NCBI RefSeq assembly: GCF_018613605.1
Contig: NZ_JAGGPU010000010.1
Span: 123,946-187,945, forward strand
Length of the DNA: 64,000 nucleotides
Direction of reading: 5' to 3'
Origin: Pedobacter sp. ISL-64
GTDB lineage: Bacteria > Bacteroidota > Bacteroidia > Sphingobacteriales > Sphingobacteriaceae
A program made the position numbers and the translations under genes. Shown piece by piece: positions 52,422-62,124 of this stretch. Each line of letters begins with the position of its first letter. The stretch's first letter is position 1. Under the pieces are notes generated by a model. That model was not told the DNA's origin, searched no databases, and saw only the letters and a program-made list of their open reading frames with translations.

Positions 52422-55400
52422 ATGAAAAAACTTCTACAAAGTTTGTTCATATTGCTATTTATTGCCACCTCAGCAATAGCGCAAGATCGAACAATCACAG
52501 GAACAGTTACGGCCAGTGAAGATGGATTACCCCTCCCTGGCGTAAGTGTTAAAATCAAGGGTGCATCAGGTGGAACCACTTCAGGTGCAGATGGTAGGTA
52601 TTCCCTTAAAGTCAACAACCAAGCAACCGCACTAGAATTCTCTTATATTGGTTTCTTAAGCCAGACAAAAGCTATTGGCGGTAGTAATGTGATTAACGTA
52701 CAGTTAAAAAGCGATTCTAAAACATTATCTGATGTCGTAGTAACAGGTTATACCACACAATCAAAAAGAGATGTTACCGGGTCAATAGCAAGTGTAAGTG
52801 GAGAAAAGCTTAAAAATCAACCAGTTCAGAGTTTTGAGCAGGCACTTGCCGGTAAAGCAGCAGGCGTAAACATCATTCAGCCAAACGGCGTTTTAAATAA
52901 CCCTCCTGTTTTCAGGGTGCGTGGTTTTAACTCTATCTCTTTAAGTTCTTACCCATTAATTATCGTTGATGGTATACCTGTATTTACAGGCGATCAATCG
53001 GCTAACAGTGCTGCAGGTAATGCATTGGGCGACATCAACCCTGCTGATATCGAATCAATAGATATCCTAAAAGATGCGGCTTCATCTGCAATTTATGGTT
53101 CTAGGGCAGCAAATGGTGTTGTTGTAATTACTACAAAGAAAGGAAAGCAAGGCAGTACTAAAATTAACTATGAAGGATGGGTGGGCTCTACTAAAGCTCA
53201 AAACCTCACTCCTTTATTGAACGCTGCAGAGTACGTTCAGATCAAAAATGAGTCTAGAACGAATATAGGCCTTGCACCAGCATTTTTTCTACAAACCAGA
53301 TCAGATGGATCGCAGGTAGAAACCAATTGGTATGATTATGCCTATAGAACAGCAACATCTCAAAACCATGCTTTAAACTTTTCTGGAGCAAATGAAAAAA
53401 CATCTTATTATGTATCCCTTGGTTATAGCAATCAGGAAGGCTTTATTTTGGGGAATTCGTTTGAAAGAAAAAATGGCAGGGTAAATTTAGATCATAAGTT
53501 ATTTAAGAATGTAACTATCGGAACTAATTTTTCTTATAGCAATACGATGAACCGTGCTCCAAACACAGGTTCGCTTCCTGGACAAACCTTTTCAACAGTA
53601 GGTTTGGGTAGGTTAGCTATTGTGTTGCCCCCTAACGTTGCCGCTTATAATGAAGATGGATCTTATAACGTGAACGGATCTGCTGTTGGTTTAGGCGCAA
53701 ACACAATCGCTTCGAATTATCCAAATGCAGCCGTTCTGGTAAATGAGGATAAAAATACATCAGAAAGTGATCGGATTATTGCTAATGTTTATGCCTCTAT
53801 TCAATTGGTTAAAGGATTGAGCTTTAAAACCACTTATGGATTAGATAACTTAAAGATTGACAATAACGCTTTTGTGAACCGTTTACAGGGCGATGGTGTT
53901 GCCTATAACGGTGGTGCTACCAGTAGTTTTGTTAAGAATTCAAGGTGGAACTGGTCTAATACCCTAAACTATGCAAATACCTTTGGCGACCATAGTTTAG
54001 GTGCTTTAATTGGTGCTGAAGATCAACAAACAAGATCGGATGGTTATGGCGCCACCAGACAAAACGTAATTGATCCTTTTATTAAAGTATACCAGGGAGC
54101 CTTTGGTATTATTACCCCGTCGGGATTAGTACAGGGCGATAATTCATTCCGGTCTTACTTTGGAAGTTTAAGTTACGACTATAAGAAAAAATATTACTTA
54201 TCAGGCTCATTCAGAAGAGATGGTTATTCTGGTTTATCAGCAGGTAATAAGTATGGTAACTTTGGAGGTGCATCAGCAGGTTGGGCAATCTCAGAAGAAG
54301 GTTTCTATAAAAACTCAGGCTTAAGCAAAGTATTAACCCGTATTAAACTACGTGGTAGTTACGGCGAGGTTGGTAATATTAATATCGGTAATTACCCTTC
54401 TCTATTTTTGTATAATCCAGGTTTATACGGATCTGATGCAGCATTATCATTCTCTCAGGCAGGTAATCCGGATCTTCGATGGGAAACCAGTAAAAAGGCC
54501 GATGTTGGTGTTAATTTAGAGTTTTTGGATGGTAGGTTCTCATTAGAAGTTGATTATTATCATAATAATATTGATAATCTTGTTCAAAATGCTCCTCAAG
54601 CGCCTTCAAAAGGTGTCCCAGGTAATGCCATTACAACAAATGTTGGTAAGATGTATAATAAAGGGTTCGAATTTACTGTAAATTCAAGGAATATCGATAC
54701 TGATGATTTTACATGGTCAAGCACTTTTACCTTTAGTACACTAAAAAATGAAGTTACCGCCTTAGGTAATAACAATGCAGATCTTTTTGGTGCCACTTCT
54801 TTAGAAACGGCAAACATTACCCGTGTAGGTTATCCAATCGGATCAATTTATACCGTACAAACAGCTGGAGTTGATCCGGCAACAGGTGAACGAATTTTTA
54901 TCAATAGAAATGGTGAGAAATTGAGATTCAGTTTTCAAAGAGCAACAGCTGCCCGTTATCAATACCTTGATGGACCAAAAGCAGGCCAAAATGCGCCTGC
55001 AATTGATGCCGCGCTTGATGCTATAATTGACGGACCATCAATTCCGAAATGGTTTGGCGGTCTTGATAATAATTTCCGTTATAAAAACTTCGACCTTACA
55101 TTGGGTTTAACTTTCTCTGGCGGTAATAAAATTTATTACGGATCATTAGCAGGTCTTCGCGATCAACGTTTTTGGAACAATGAAGCTGGTGTATTGAACA
55201 GGTGGACTACCCCCGGACAAGTAACAGATATTCCTCGTTTGGTTTATGGAGATAATACTTCAAATGGATCGGCTTTTGCACAATCTCAAAATGTTTTCTC
55301 TGGTAATTTCTTAAAAGTTCGAAATTTAGCTTTGGGTTATACACTACCAAAAACACTTTTAAGTAAATATGGTGTTTCGAACATCAGGGTATATGCACAA

Positions 55401-55568
55401 TCTAGCAACCTTTGGATTATATCAGATTATCCAGGACCAGATCCAGAGGTTTCTGTAAACGGAAACTCTACAGCAACTGGAAATAGTGGTAACCTTGCTC
55501 CCGGTGTAGATAGAAACTCTGTGCCATCAGGCAGAACATTTACTTTTGGTATTAATGTTGGATTTTAA
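52422..55568 (+). CDS. SusC/RagA-type TonB-linked outer-membrane protein 4
   Basis: 1048 residues from the ATG at 52422. The frame is open from 52338, but the conserved signal MKKLLQSLFILLFIATSAIAQ and the SusC leader just before it fix the start. CarboxypepD_reg-like domain (RTITGTVTASEDGLPLPGVSVKIKG), TonB-box-like DVVVTGYTTQSKRDVTGSI, plug (QALAGKAAGVNIIQ, FRVRGFNSISLSSYPLIIVDGIPVF, IDILKDAASSAIYGSRAANGVVVITTKKG), barrel ending FGINVGF. Classical SusC type like number 3. SusD 4 starts 12 bp downstream. Confidence 0.95.
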   Translation: MKKLLQSLFILLFIATSAIAQDRTITGTVTASEDGLPLPGVSVKIKGASGGTTSGADGRYSLKVNNQATALEFSYIGFLSQTKAIGGSNVINVQLKSDSKTLSDVVVTGYTTQSKRDVTGSIASVSGEKLKNQPVQSFEQALAGKAAGVNIIQPNGVLNNPPVFRVRGFNSISLSSYPLIIVDGIPVFTGDQSANSAAGNALGDINPADIESIDILKDAASSAIYGSRAANGVVVITTKKGKQGSTKINYEGWVGSTKAQNLTPLLNAAEYVQIKNESRTNIGLAPAFFLQTRSDGSQVETNWYDYAYRTATSQNHALNFSGANEKTSYYVSLGYSNQEGFILGNSFERKNGRVNLDHKLFKNVTIGTNFSYSNTMNRAPNTGSLPGQTFSTVGLGRLAIVLPPNVAAYNEDGSYNVNGSAVGLGANTIASNYPNAAVLVNEDKNTSESDRIIANVYASIQLVKGLSFKTTYGLDNLKIDNNAFVNRLQGDGVAYNGGATSSFVKNSRWNWSNTLNYANTFGDHSLGALIGAEDQQTRSDGYGATRQNVIDPFIKVYQGAFGIITPSGLVQGDNSFRSYFGSLSYDYKKKYYLSGSFRRDGYSGLSAGNKYGNFGGASAGWAISEEGFYKNSGLSKVLTRIKLRGSYGEVGNINIGNYPSLFLYNPGLYGSDAALSFSQAGNPDLRWETSKKADVGVNLEFLDGRFSLEVDYYHNNIDNLVQNAPQAPSKGVPGNAITTNVGKMYNKGFEFTVNSRNIDTDDFTWSSTFTFSTLKNEVTALGNNNADLFGATSLETANITRVGYPIGSIYTVQTAGVDPATGERIFINRNGEKLRFSFQRATAARYQYLDGPKAGQNAPAIDAALDAIIDGPSIPKWFGGLDNNFRYKNFDLTLGLTFSGGNKIYYGSLAGLRDQRFWNNEAGVLNRWTTPGQVTDIPRLVYGDNTSNGSAFAQSQNVFSGNFLKVRNLALGYTLPKTLLSKYGVSNIRVYAQSSNLWIISDYPGPDPEVSVNGNSTATGNSGNLAPGVDRNSVPSGRTFTFGINVGF

Positions 55569-55580
55569 AAATTAGAGATC

Positions 55581-57041
55581 ATGAAAATTAAAATAAATAA
55601 TAAAGTAAAATATCTTTTTCTTGTCGCACCATTTTTCTTCGCAACATCGTGTAAAAAGGATTTCTTAAATGCCGCACCCGATACATCCTTGCCTATCGAA
55701 GATGCCTTTTCAAATCCTTCAAGAATTTTGTCTCAGGTAAATGGTGTATATGCAGGCGTGAAAAATGGTCAGTTTTATGGTGGAAGGTATTTAATCTATA
55801 ACGATATCCGTGGAGAGGACTTTGTTGTAAACAAACCGAATGGGGTAACAGGTTTAGATACCTGGAGGTTCAATTTAACTTCGAACACCAATGAGGTTGT
55901 CAATTTATGGGGTGCAGTTTATGCTGCAGTAAACAGGGCTAATCTGGTTATCGAAGGTGTAAATGCCAACGCATCTTTACTTACCCCCGCAGTAGCGAAA
56001 CAATATGTTGCAGAAGCCAAATTTTTGCGTGCCTTATGTTATTATAGCCTATTGCAATTATATGCGAAACCTTATATAACCGACAACGGTGCTAGTTTAG
56101 GTGTGCCGCTTAGACTTAAAGGCGAAAAGGATTTAACAGGTAACGATTTAAAAAGGAGTACAGTAGCAGAAGTTTATACGCAAATTTTAAAAGACCTAAA
56201 CGAAGCTGAACCAGATTTAGCTGTTTCGCTAGTTGGTCCTACCAGGGCATCTAGAAATACCGCAATTGCTTTTAAAACCCGGGTGTATCTCTCAATGGGC
56301 AATTTGCCTGCTGTAGTAACTGAAGCAAATAAGATTGTTAGCGCAACAGCTCCATTTCAAGCTACAACCGGTGCCACTTATAAATTAGAAGCAAATATCG
56401 CAACAGTATTTGGGGGAACTTATGTAGGAGCAGAGGCTGTTTTAAGTCTTCCGATGGCCGATCTTGATGCTCCTGGTACACAAAACCAATTGGCATACTA
56501 TTATAATGTTACGCCGAATGGAGCAGGTGGTAATGAAGAGTTTTTCTTAAACCCTACCGGGATTTTTGGAAATGCCGCTTTTGCAGCGGCTTCAACTGAT
56601 GCTAGAAAAAGTTTAACAACAGTTTCAGGTGCTAACACTTATTTAACTAAATTTAAGAGACCGTCTCCATATACCGATTATATTCCTGTAATTAGATATG
56701 CTGAGGTTTTATTAAACTTAGCAGAAGCTACTGTGGTAACTGATCCTGTAAGATCTATTGCGCTATTAAACGCAGTTAGACAAAGATCCAATCCAGGGTA
56801 TGTATTTCCAGCAACCGATTTATTGCCTGCTAATTTGAAAAACACTATCCTAACCGAAAGAAGAATCGAATTGCTTGGGGAAGGTTTTAGATCTCCAGAT
56901 GTAATGAGGTTGGGTGCTGGCTTCGTGGCGAAAAGTGGATCTCAAGGTACTGCTCCTGCAATTCCATTTAATACTGCAGGCTATATTTGGCCAATATCGG
57001 CTAATGAGGTTCAAAACAATAAATTGATTGTTCAGAATTAG
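55581..57041 (+). CDS. SusD/RagB lipoprotein 4
   Basis: 486 residues. The lipoprotein signal ends FFFATSC (about Cys24), then KKDFLNAAPDTSLPIEDAFSN, a RagB/SusD start. The helical repeat and C-terminal blocks are typical (AEAKFLRALCYYSLLQLYAKPY, PVIRYAEVLLNLAEATVV, LTERRIELLGEGFRSPDVMRL). Partner of SusC 4, closing the block. A long two-way terminator follows. Confidence 0.95.
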   Translation: MKIKINNKVKYLFLVAPFFFATSCKKDFLNAAPDTSLPIEDAFSNPSRILSQVNGVYAGVKNGQFYGGRYLIYNDIRGEDFVVNKPNGVTGLDTWRFNLTSNTNEVVNLWGAVYAAVNRANLVIEGVNANASLLTPAVAKQYVAEAKFLRALCYYSLLQLYAKPYITDNGASLGVPLRLKGEKDLTGNDLKRSTVAEVYTQILKDLNEAEPDLAVSLVGPTRASRNTAIAFKTRVYLSMGNLPAVVTEANKIVSATAPFQATTGATYKLEANIATVFGGTYVGAEAVLSLPMADLDAPGTQNQLAYYYNVTPNGAGGNEEFFLNPTGIFGNAAFAAASTDARKSLTTVSGANTYLTKFKRPSPYTDYIPVIRYAEVLLNLAEATVVTDPVRSIALLNAVRQRSNPGYVFPATDLLPANLKNTILTERRIELLGEGFRSPDVMRLGAGFVAKSGSQGTAPAIPFNTAGYIWPISANEVQNNKLIVQN

Positions 57042-57054
57042 ATTTGTTCTTTAA

Positions 57055-57096
57055 CAAGAAAGCCTAGCGAAGAATTTACTTCGCTAGGCTTTCTTG
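57055..57096. terminator. Bidirectional terminator after SusCD pair 4
   Basis: CAAGAAAGCCTAGCGAAG pairs perfectly with CTTCGCTAGGCTTTCTTG around AATTTA, between the convergent SusD 4 and DoxX genes. It is the strongest hairpin in the window. Confidence 0.93.
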
Positions 57097-57112
57097 TTTA
57101 TATAGTAACCGT

Positions 57113-57520
57113 TTATTTCTTATCCACACTATACTTCCCGGGGCCGATAAAGATCAATCCAAAAAATACAATGCCCAATTCAATTGCGTGGCTGGCACCC
57201 TGTAAGCCATCGCCTTTACCGAAATGAACCAATGCTGCTATAATCATCGTAAAGATTAATAAAATTAGCGCCGGACGGAAAAACAACCCTACAATTAGCA
57301 GGAAACCACCAAAGGTTTCGGTAGCGGCGGCCATAAAACCCCAAAATATAGGTAAAAAGTCTATGCCGATTACTTTCATACTTCCTCCCAGTCCGGTCCA
57401 ACCGTTTGGGCCACCTGCAAGTTTCGGGAAACCATGAATAATAAACATTGTGCCCAAACCAATACGTAGCAGCAACAAGCCGGTATTGCGGTATTTTCCT
57501 AAATTATCTAAAATTGCCAT
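57113..57520 (-). CDS. DoxX family membrane protein
   Basis: 135 residues with four membrane helices (LLLLRIGLGTMFIIHGFPKL, FLPIFWGFMAAATETFGGFLLIVGLFF, ALILLIFTMIIAALVHF, AIELGIVFFGLIFIGPG). The RxGxGxxFxxHGxxKL start is typical of the DoxX group. Some relatives support redox balance or act with other membrane enzymes; the role here is unknown. It follows the LD-carboxypeptidase gene on the same strand with a 1-bp gap, so the two are probably one transcript. Confidence 0.92.
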   Translation of the reverse strand: MAILDNLGKYRNTGLLLLRIGLGTMFIIHGFPKLAGGPNGWTGLGGSMKVIGIDFLPIFWGFMAAATETFGGFLLIVGLFFRPALILLIFTMIIAALVHFGKGDGLQGASHAIELGIVFFGLIFIGPGKYSVDKK

Positions 57521-57521
57521 C

Positions 57522-58421
57522 CTATAAATATTTAAATTGAACGTTATTTGTTTCTACTTTTAAGTTTACCTCAGCTCCTAAAACCATACTGAGGTTGTTA
57601 TCGATATGTCCCGTTGGAAAATTAAAGCAGACTGGAAAATCATAGTCTTTAACAATATCCCAAATTACCTCATCAGCCGTTTGCCCGAAAGAAATCTTTT
57701 CTTCTTCTATTTCATTAAAGGCACCAATAATCAAACCCTTTAAGGCTTTTAGCTTACCCGCCCTTTTCAGCATCCGCAACATGCGGTCTATACTGTATTC
57801 TTGCTCGCCAACATCTTCCAAAAAGAGAATTTTATCTGTAAAATCCATTTCCGAAACCGAGCCCTGTAACATGGTAAGCAAAGTTAAATTGCCTCCAATC
57901 AAAACCCCGGTCGCCTCTCCTGCTCGATTTTCAAAGGCGCTCTGGTAAGAATAGGCCTGTTTTTCGCCAAATAAAGCCTGCTGTAAAGAAATTAAAGCTT
58001 CTGTGGTAGATTCGTCAAAGGTATAGGGCATTTGCGCGTGCATGCACTGTGTATTACACTGCGCAATAAGGTGCGACAATAGTATGGTAATATCGCTGAA
58101 ACCTACAAACCACTTAGGGTTCTTGTTAAATTCTGTAAAGTCAAGGTCATCAATAATCCTGATGGTACCATAACCGCCACGGCCCGAAATAATCGCTTTT
58201 ATAGATGGATCGTCTAAAAAACGCTGAATATCTTTGGTTCTTAACGCATCAGTTCCTGCAAACTGGTGATGACTGGCATATACACTTTCGCCCACAATAA
58301 CCTCTAAACCCCAGCTTTCTAATTGCGCTATGGCATGGTCTATAGGTTTGGGTAATTTCTTTGCCGGACATACGAGGGCAATCTTATCTCCTTTTTTTAA
58401 ATACGGGGGCTGCTTAATCAT
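57522..58421 (-). CDS. LD-carboxypeptidase (S66 family)
   Basis: 299 residues from the ATG at 58421 (MIKQPPYLKKGDKIALVCPAKKLPK). The frame is open to 58517, but that extension would run into metG coding sequence. The S66 nucleophile is Ser109 in FVGFSDITILL, with SGRGGYGTIRIIDDLDF before it. Later blocks LFLEDVGEQEYSIDRML and PTGHIDNNLSMVLGA carry the catalytic Glu and His. It would trim D-Ala from murein tetrapeptides during cell-wall recycling; it has no signal peptide and is cytoplasmic. Divergent from metG, with 40 bp between. Confidence 0.95.
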   Translation of the reverse strand: MIKQPPYLKKGDKIALVCPAKKLPKPIDHAIAQLESWGLEVIVGESVYASHHQFAGTDALRTKDIQRFLDDPSIKAIISGRGGYGTIRIIDDLDFTEFNKNPKWFVGFSDITILLSHLIAQCNTQCMHAQMPYTFDESTTEALISLQQALFGEKQAYSYQSAFENRAGEATGVLIGGNLTLLTMLQGSVSEMDFTDKILFLEDVGEQEYSIDRMLRMLKRAGKLKALKGLIIGAFNEIEEEKISFGQTADEVIWDIVKDYDFPVCFNFPTGHIDNNLSMVLGAEVNLKVETNNVQFKYL

Positions 58422-58433
58422 CTTCAAAACACT

Positions 58434-58441
58434 TATCTTTG
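58434..58441 (+). promoter_or_regulatory. -7 promoter box of metG
   Basis: TATCTTTG matches TAnnTTTG exactly and lies 20 bp before the proposed TTG start. No clear -33 TTTG at 19 nt is visible. Its position rules out any metG start further upstream. Confidence 0.65.
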
Positions 58442-58461
58442 CCAAATTAATAAAAATTGTT

Positions 58462-60570
58462 TTGGATAATAGTAAAATTAAAAGATATACCGTAACTGCA
58501 GCGCTTCCATATACCAATGGACCAGTTCATATTGGGCACCTGGCTGGTGTTTACATCCCTGCAGATATTTATGCCCGTTATTTAAGATCGAATAAACGCG
58601 ATGTAAAGTTCATCTGTGGATCTGACGAAAATGGTGTGCCCATTACTTTAAAAGCCAAAAGAGAAGGTATTACGCCTCAAGAAGTGGTAGATAAGTACCA
58701 CAAGATTATTGGCGATTCTTTTAAAGAATTCGGCGTATCTTTCGATATCTATCACCGTACCTCATCGCTTACCCATCACCAAACCGCTGCAGATTTCTTT
58801 GAAACCCTTTACGATAAAGGTGTTTTTACCGAAGAGGTTACCGAGCAATATTACGATGCCACTGCAAAACAATTTTTAGCCGATCGTTACATTACCGGTA
58901 CCTGCCCAAAATGCGGGAATGAAAATGCTTATGGCGATCAGTGCGAAAACTGTGGCTCTACGCTTAATGCGACCGATTTAATCAATCCAAAATCGACCCT
59001 ATCTGGTGATAAACCAATTTTAAAAGAAACTAAAAACTGGTTTCTGCCGCTAGATAAATACGAAGACCGTTTACGCACCTATATCGAAAGCCATAAAGAA
59101 TGGCGCCCAAATGTGTACGGCCAATGTCAAAGCTGGTTAAATGCAGGTTTACAGCCTAGGGCCATGACCAGAGATTTAGATTGGGGTGTTCGCGTTCCGC
59201 TTCGCGATGCCGAAGGTAAAGTGCTTTATGTTTGGTTCGATGCCCCTATTGGATATATTTCTGCAACCAAAGAGCTTTGTAACTATGCCAAGCTCGATGT
59301 TTGGAATCCTAAAGCCGAAGAATATTACATCAGCAGTTACGAAAACGATAAATGCGGTTGGGAAGAATACTGGAAAAGCGACGAAACCAAACTGGTTCAC
59401 TTTATCGGTAAAGATAACATCGTTTTCCACTGCATTATTTTCCCTGCAATGTTAATGGCGCATGGCGAATATACCCTGGCTGATAATGTGCCAGCAAACG
59501 AATTTTTAAACTTAGAAGGGCAAAAAATATCGACTTCTAAGAACTGGGCAGTTTGGCTGAACGAATATTTAAGAGAATTTGAAGGTAAACAAGATGTATT
59601 GCGTTATGTATTAACCGCAACCGCTCCCGAGACCAAGGATAACGATTTTACCTGGAAAGATTTTCAGGCGAGAAATAATAATGAATTGGTGGCCATACTG
59701 GGTAACTTTGTAAACCGGGTAGTGGTGCTTACACATAAATACTTTGGTGGTTCGGTACCAACCTGCATGGAAATTACGGATGTAGATCAGGCTGTTATTG
59801 ATGAACTGGCTGGATACCCTGCTAAAATCTCTGCGTCTATCGAGAATTATCGCTTTAGAGAGGCCTTATCAGAAGTAATGAATGTTGCCCGTTTAGGAAA
59901 TAAATACCTGGCCGAAACCGAGCCGTGGAAACTCATTAAAACGGATGAAGACCGTGTAAGAACGATATTGAATATTGCGCTTCAAATCGCCGCCAATATT
60001 CAGATCCTGATTGAACCTTTCTTGCCATTTACAGCAGAAAAGTTAATGAAGATGCTTCAAAACGGCGGTCATGATTGGGATGATGCAGGTACGGTGAGCC
60101 TGTTAAAACGTGGCCACGAAATTGGCGAAGCTGTGCTCTTGTTTGATAAAATTGAAGATGCAGAGATCGACTTCCAGATTGAGAAACTAAACCAAAGCAA
60201 GGCCAGTAATGCAGCCAGTAATATAGTTGCTGTTCCGGCAAAAGAGAATATCCAGTTTGATGATTTCTCGGCAATGGATATCCGTGTAGCCACCATTGTT
60301 GCTGCCGAAAAAGTAGAGAAAACAAAAAAACTTTTAAAATTAACGGTAAATACCGGTATCGACGAAAGAACAGTGGTTTCGGGCATAGCCGAATATTATA
60401 AACCTGAAGATATTGTTGGTAAACAGGTAAGTATAATTGTTAACCTGGCGCCTAGAGAGATCAAAGGTATTTTATCGCAAGGCATGATTTTGATGGCCGA
60501 AAATGCCGATGGCAAACTCACTTTTGTGGCACCTGTAGAAAAGTTCTCAGAGGGTAGCGTAATTAGATAG
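58462..60570 (+). CDS. metG: Methionyl-tRNA synthetase
   Basis: About 702 residues. HIGH motif at residues 23-26 (PYTNGPVHIGHLAG), zinc knuckle CPKCGNENAYGDQCENCG, and a KMSKS-type loop reading KISTSKNW. A C-terminal tRNA-binding (EMAPII/Trbp111-like) domain covers about 595-702 (FDDFSAMDIRVATIVAAEKVEKTKKLLKL). The frame has no ATG before the first conserved block; TTG at 58462, right after the -7 box, gives a normal N-terminus (LDNSKIKRYTVTAALPYTNG). The frame opened at 58330 reads through the promoter and the LD-carboxypeptidase start and is not credible. Confidence 0.93.
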   Translation: MDNSKIKRYTVTAALPYTNGPVHIGHLAGVYIPADIYARYLRSNKRDVKFICGSDENGVPITLKAKREGITPQEVVDKYHKIIGDSFKEFGVSFDIYHRTSSLTHHQTAADFFETLYDKGVFTEEVTEQYYDATAKQFLADRYITGTCPKCGNENAYGDQCENCGSTLNATDLINPKSTLSGDKPILKETKNWFLPLDKYEDRLRTYIESHKEWRPNVYGQCQSWLNAGLQPRAMTRDLDWGVRVPLRDAEGKVLYVWFDAPIGYISATKELCNYAKLDVWNPKAEEYYISSYENDKCGWEEYWKSDETKLVHFIGKDNIVFHCIIFPAMLMAHGEYTLADNVPANEFLNLEGQKISTSKNWAVWLNEYLREFEGKQDVLRYVLTATAPETKDNDFTWKDFQARNNNELVAILGNFVNRVVVLTHKYFGGSVPTCMEITDVDQAVIDELAGYPAKISASIENYRFREALSEVMNVARLGNKYLAETEPWKLIKTDEDRVRTILNIALQIAANIQILIEPFLPFTAEKLMKMLQNGGHDWDDAGTVSLLKRGHEIGEAVLLFDKIEDAEIDFQIEKLNQSKASNAASNIVAVPAKENIQFDDFSAMDIRVATIVAAEKVEKTKKLLKLTVNTGIDERTVVSGIAEYYKPEDIVGKQVSIIVNLAPREIKGILSQGMILMAENADGKLTFVAPVEKFSEGSVIR

Positions 60571-60595
60571 TGTTTGCCTGCCGTAATTAAAATAT

Positions 60596-60628
60596 AAAGC
60601 CGTTTGATTAAATCAAATGGCTTTTTTT
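60596..60628 (+). terminator. Terminator of metG
   Basis: AAAGCCGTTTGATT and AATCAAATGGCTTTTTTT form a hairpin with a T run, 26 bp after the stop. Confidence 0.9.
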
Positions 60629-60761
60629 ATGCTATAATTAAGTCTCTCAACAATAACTTCAGTATGGTCAAAAGCTTTACCTTTTATTTCTTCACCACCG
60701 AACTTTTAAATTAATTAATTCGAAAACTGATACCTTGCAGGTATGATTTCATATCTTTTAA

Positions 60762-62123
60762 TTAATTTTTGAGTTTCGGTAGAGATTCCCACCAGGCAAG
60801 CAGTTCGGTTTTTAATTGAGTGGTTATTTTAACCTGTTTGGCGCTTAGCTCGGTAGTTTCATTTTTATCTTTCACAATGTTATAAAGCTGTACATCAGAG
60901 CCATCACTATTCATAAGCAATTTCCATTCTCCAGCGCGCACCGCCAGGTTTGGACTTCTATTGGGTTTGGCAGGATATTTAAAGGCAATATCATTTCTGC
61001 CATACTCCCAAAACATGTTTTTTTTCCTCAGTGATGATTTTCCGGCGAAAACCTTACTCCGGTCTAACCCATCTCCCTGATAATTTGCAGGTAACTTTAC
61101 CCCTGCCATGCTGGCTAATGATGGCAATAAATCTATCGCATTTACTTCCGAGCCCGCATCTATTTTTCCCTGAGGAATATGCCCTGGCCAACTAATTAAA
61201 AATGGCATTCTGGTGCCACCCTCGTATAAAGAAAGTTTAGTGCCTCTTAAACCACCAGTCCGGCTCCCTTTAAAACTCGGTAAAGGGCCATTGTCACTGG
61301 TGAAGATAATGATGGTGTTTTTGTCTTCACCCATTGTTTTCAAACCATCCATTAATCTTCCTACCTGCTGATCAAGTTCCTTCAGCACTAGTTTAAAGGC
61401 CTGCTCAGATTCTTGTCCCAAAGGAAACTTATCAATATATTCATCTCCAACATTGGGTACCCACGGCGTATGTACATCATCTGGCCAAAGATTTACAAGG
61501 CGTGGTTTATTTTTATTTTCTTTAAAAAACTCGAGTGTTTTATCAACAAAATATTTGGTTCTGTCCCAGCGCTTTATGCTGTCTTTATCCGACCAGATCC
61601 AATTTGTAGCAGTCAGCAGTGGGTCTGGCTGAGGACTTTCGTAAGTACTGGCGTGGGCATCGTAACCATATTTCTCAAAAACCGGTGCATCCTTCACATC
61701 TCTTCCTCCGCCCATGTGCCACTTACCAAAATGACCGGTTGCATATCCGGCAGATTGGAAAATTCGGGCGATAGATGGCGCTTGGGGATTTAAGTAATCT
61801 GCTTGTTGTGCATTTTTATTGTGCTTTTTATTATCCAGATAAGTACTAAAATTCCACCTTCCGGGGTACATACCCGTGAGCAAGCTAGTTCTTGATGGCG
61901 AACAGATTGGTGCGCCACTATAATATTGGTTAAGCATTAACCCATTTTTCGCCAAACGATCTATGTTGGGGGTGGGCACAAAATTTCCGCCGAAGGTGCT
62001 TACATCGCTAAAACCCATATCATCAACAAGAATAATAATGATGTTTGGTTTGTTGTTTTGAGGGAAAGCCGAATAGCTAAATGCAAGCAAGAAAAAGGCA
62101 AATAATAACTTTAAATATTTCAT
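60762..62123 (-). CDS. S1 family sulfatase (arylsulfatase type)
   Basis: 453 residues. Signal peptide MKYLKLLFAFFLLAFSYSAFPQ. The metal and catalytic core is complete: VDD34-D35-MG, and Cys74 in the formylglycine motif CSPSRTSLLTG (C-x-P-S-R). GKWHMGG and FTSDNGP carry further metal and sulfate ligands. The Cys74 form needs a maturation enzyme (FGE or anSME), which is not in the window. It is exported and hydrolyses sulfate esters of carbohydrate or small molecules; substrate unknown. It sits directly downstream of the remnant of a second sulfatase. Confidence 0.95.
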   Translation of the reverse strand: MKYLKLLFAFFLLAFSYSAFPQNNKPNIIIILVDDMGFSDVSTFGGNFVPTPNIDRLAKNGLMLNQYYSGAPICSPSRTSLLTGMYPGRWNFSTYLDNKKHNKNAQQADYLNPQAPSIARIFQSAGYATGHFGKWHMGGGRDVKDAPVFEKYGYDAHASTYESPQPDPLLTATNWIWSDKDSIKRWDRTKYFVDKTLEFFKENKNKPRLVNLWPDDVHTPWVPNVGDEYIDKFPLGQESEQAFKLVLKELDQQVGRLMDGLKTMGEDKNTIIIFTSDNGPLPSFKGSRTGGLRGTKLSLYEGGTRMPFLISWPGHIPQGKIDAGSEVNAIDLLPSLASMAGVKLPANYQGDGLDRSKVFAGKSSLRKKNMFWEYGRNDIAFKYPAKPNRSPNLAVRAGEWKLLMNSDGSDVQLYNIVKDKNETTELSAKQVKITTQLKTELLAWWESLPKLKN

Positions 62124-62124
62124 A

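Noticed and set aside
58330..58461. N-terminal extension of metG
   Set aside because: Runs through the -7 box and the start of the divergent LD-carboxypeptidase gene and adds residues not typical of MetG.
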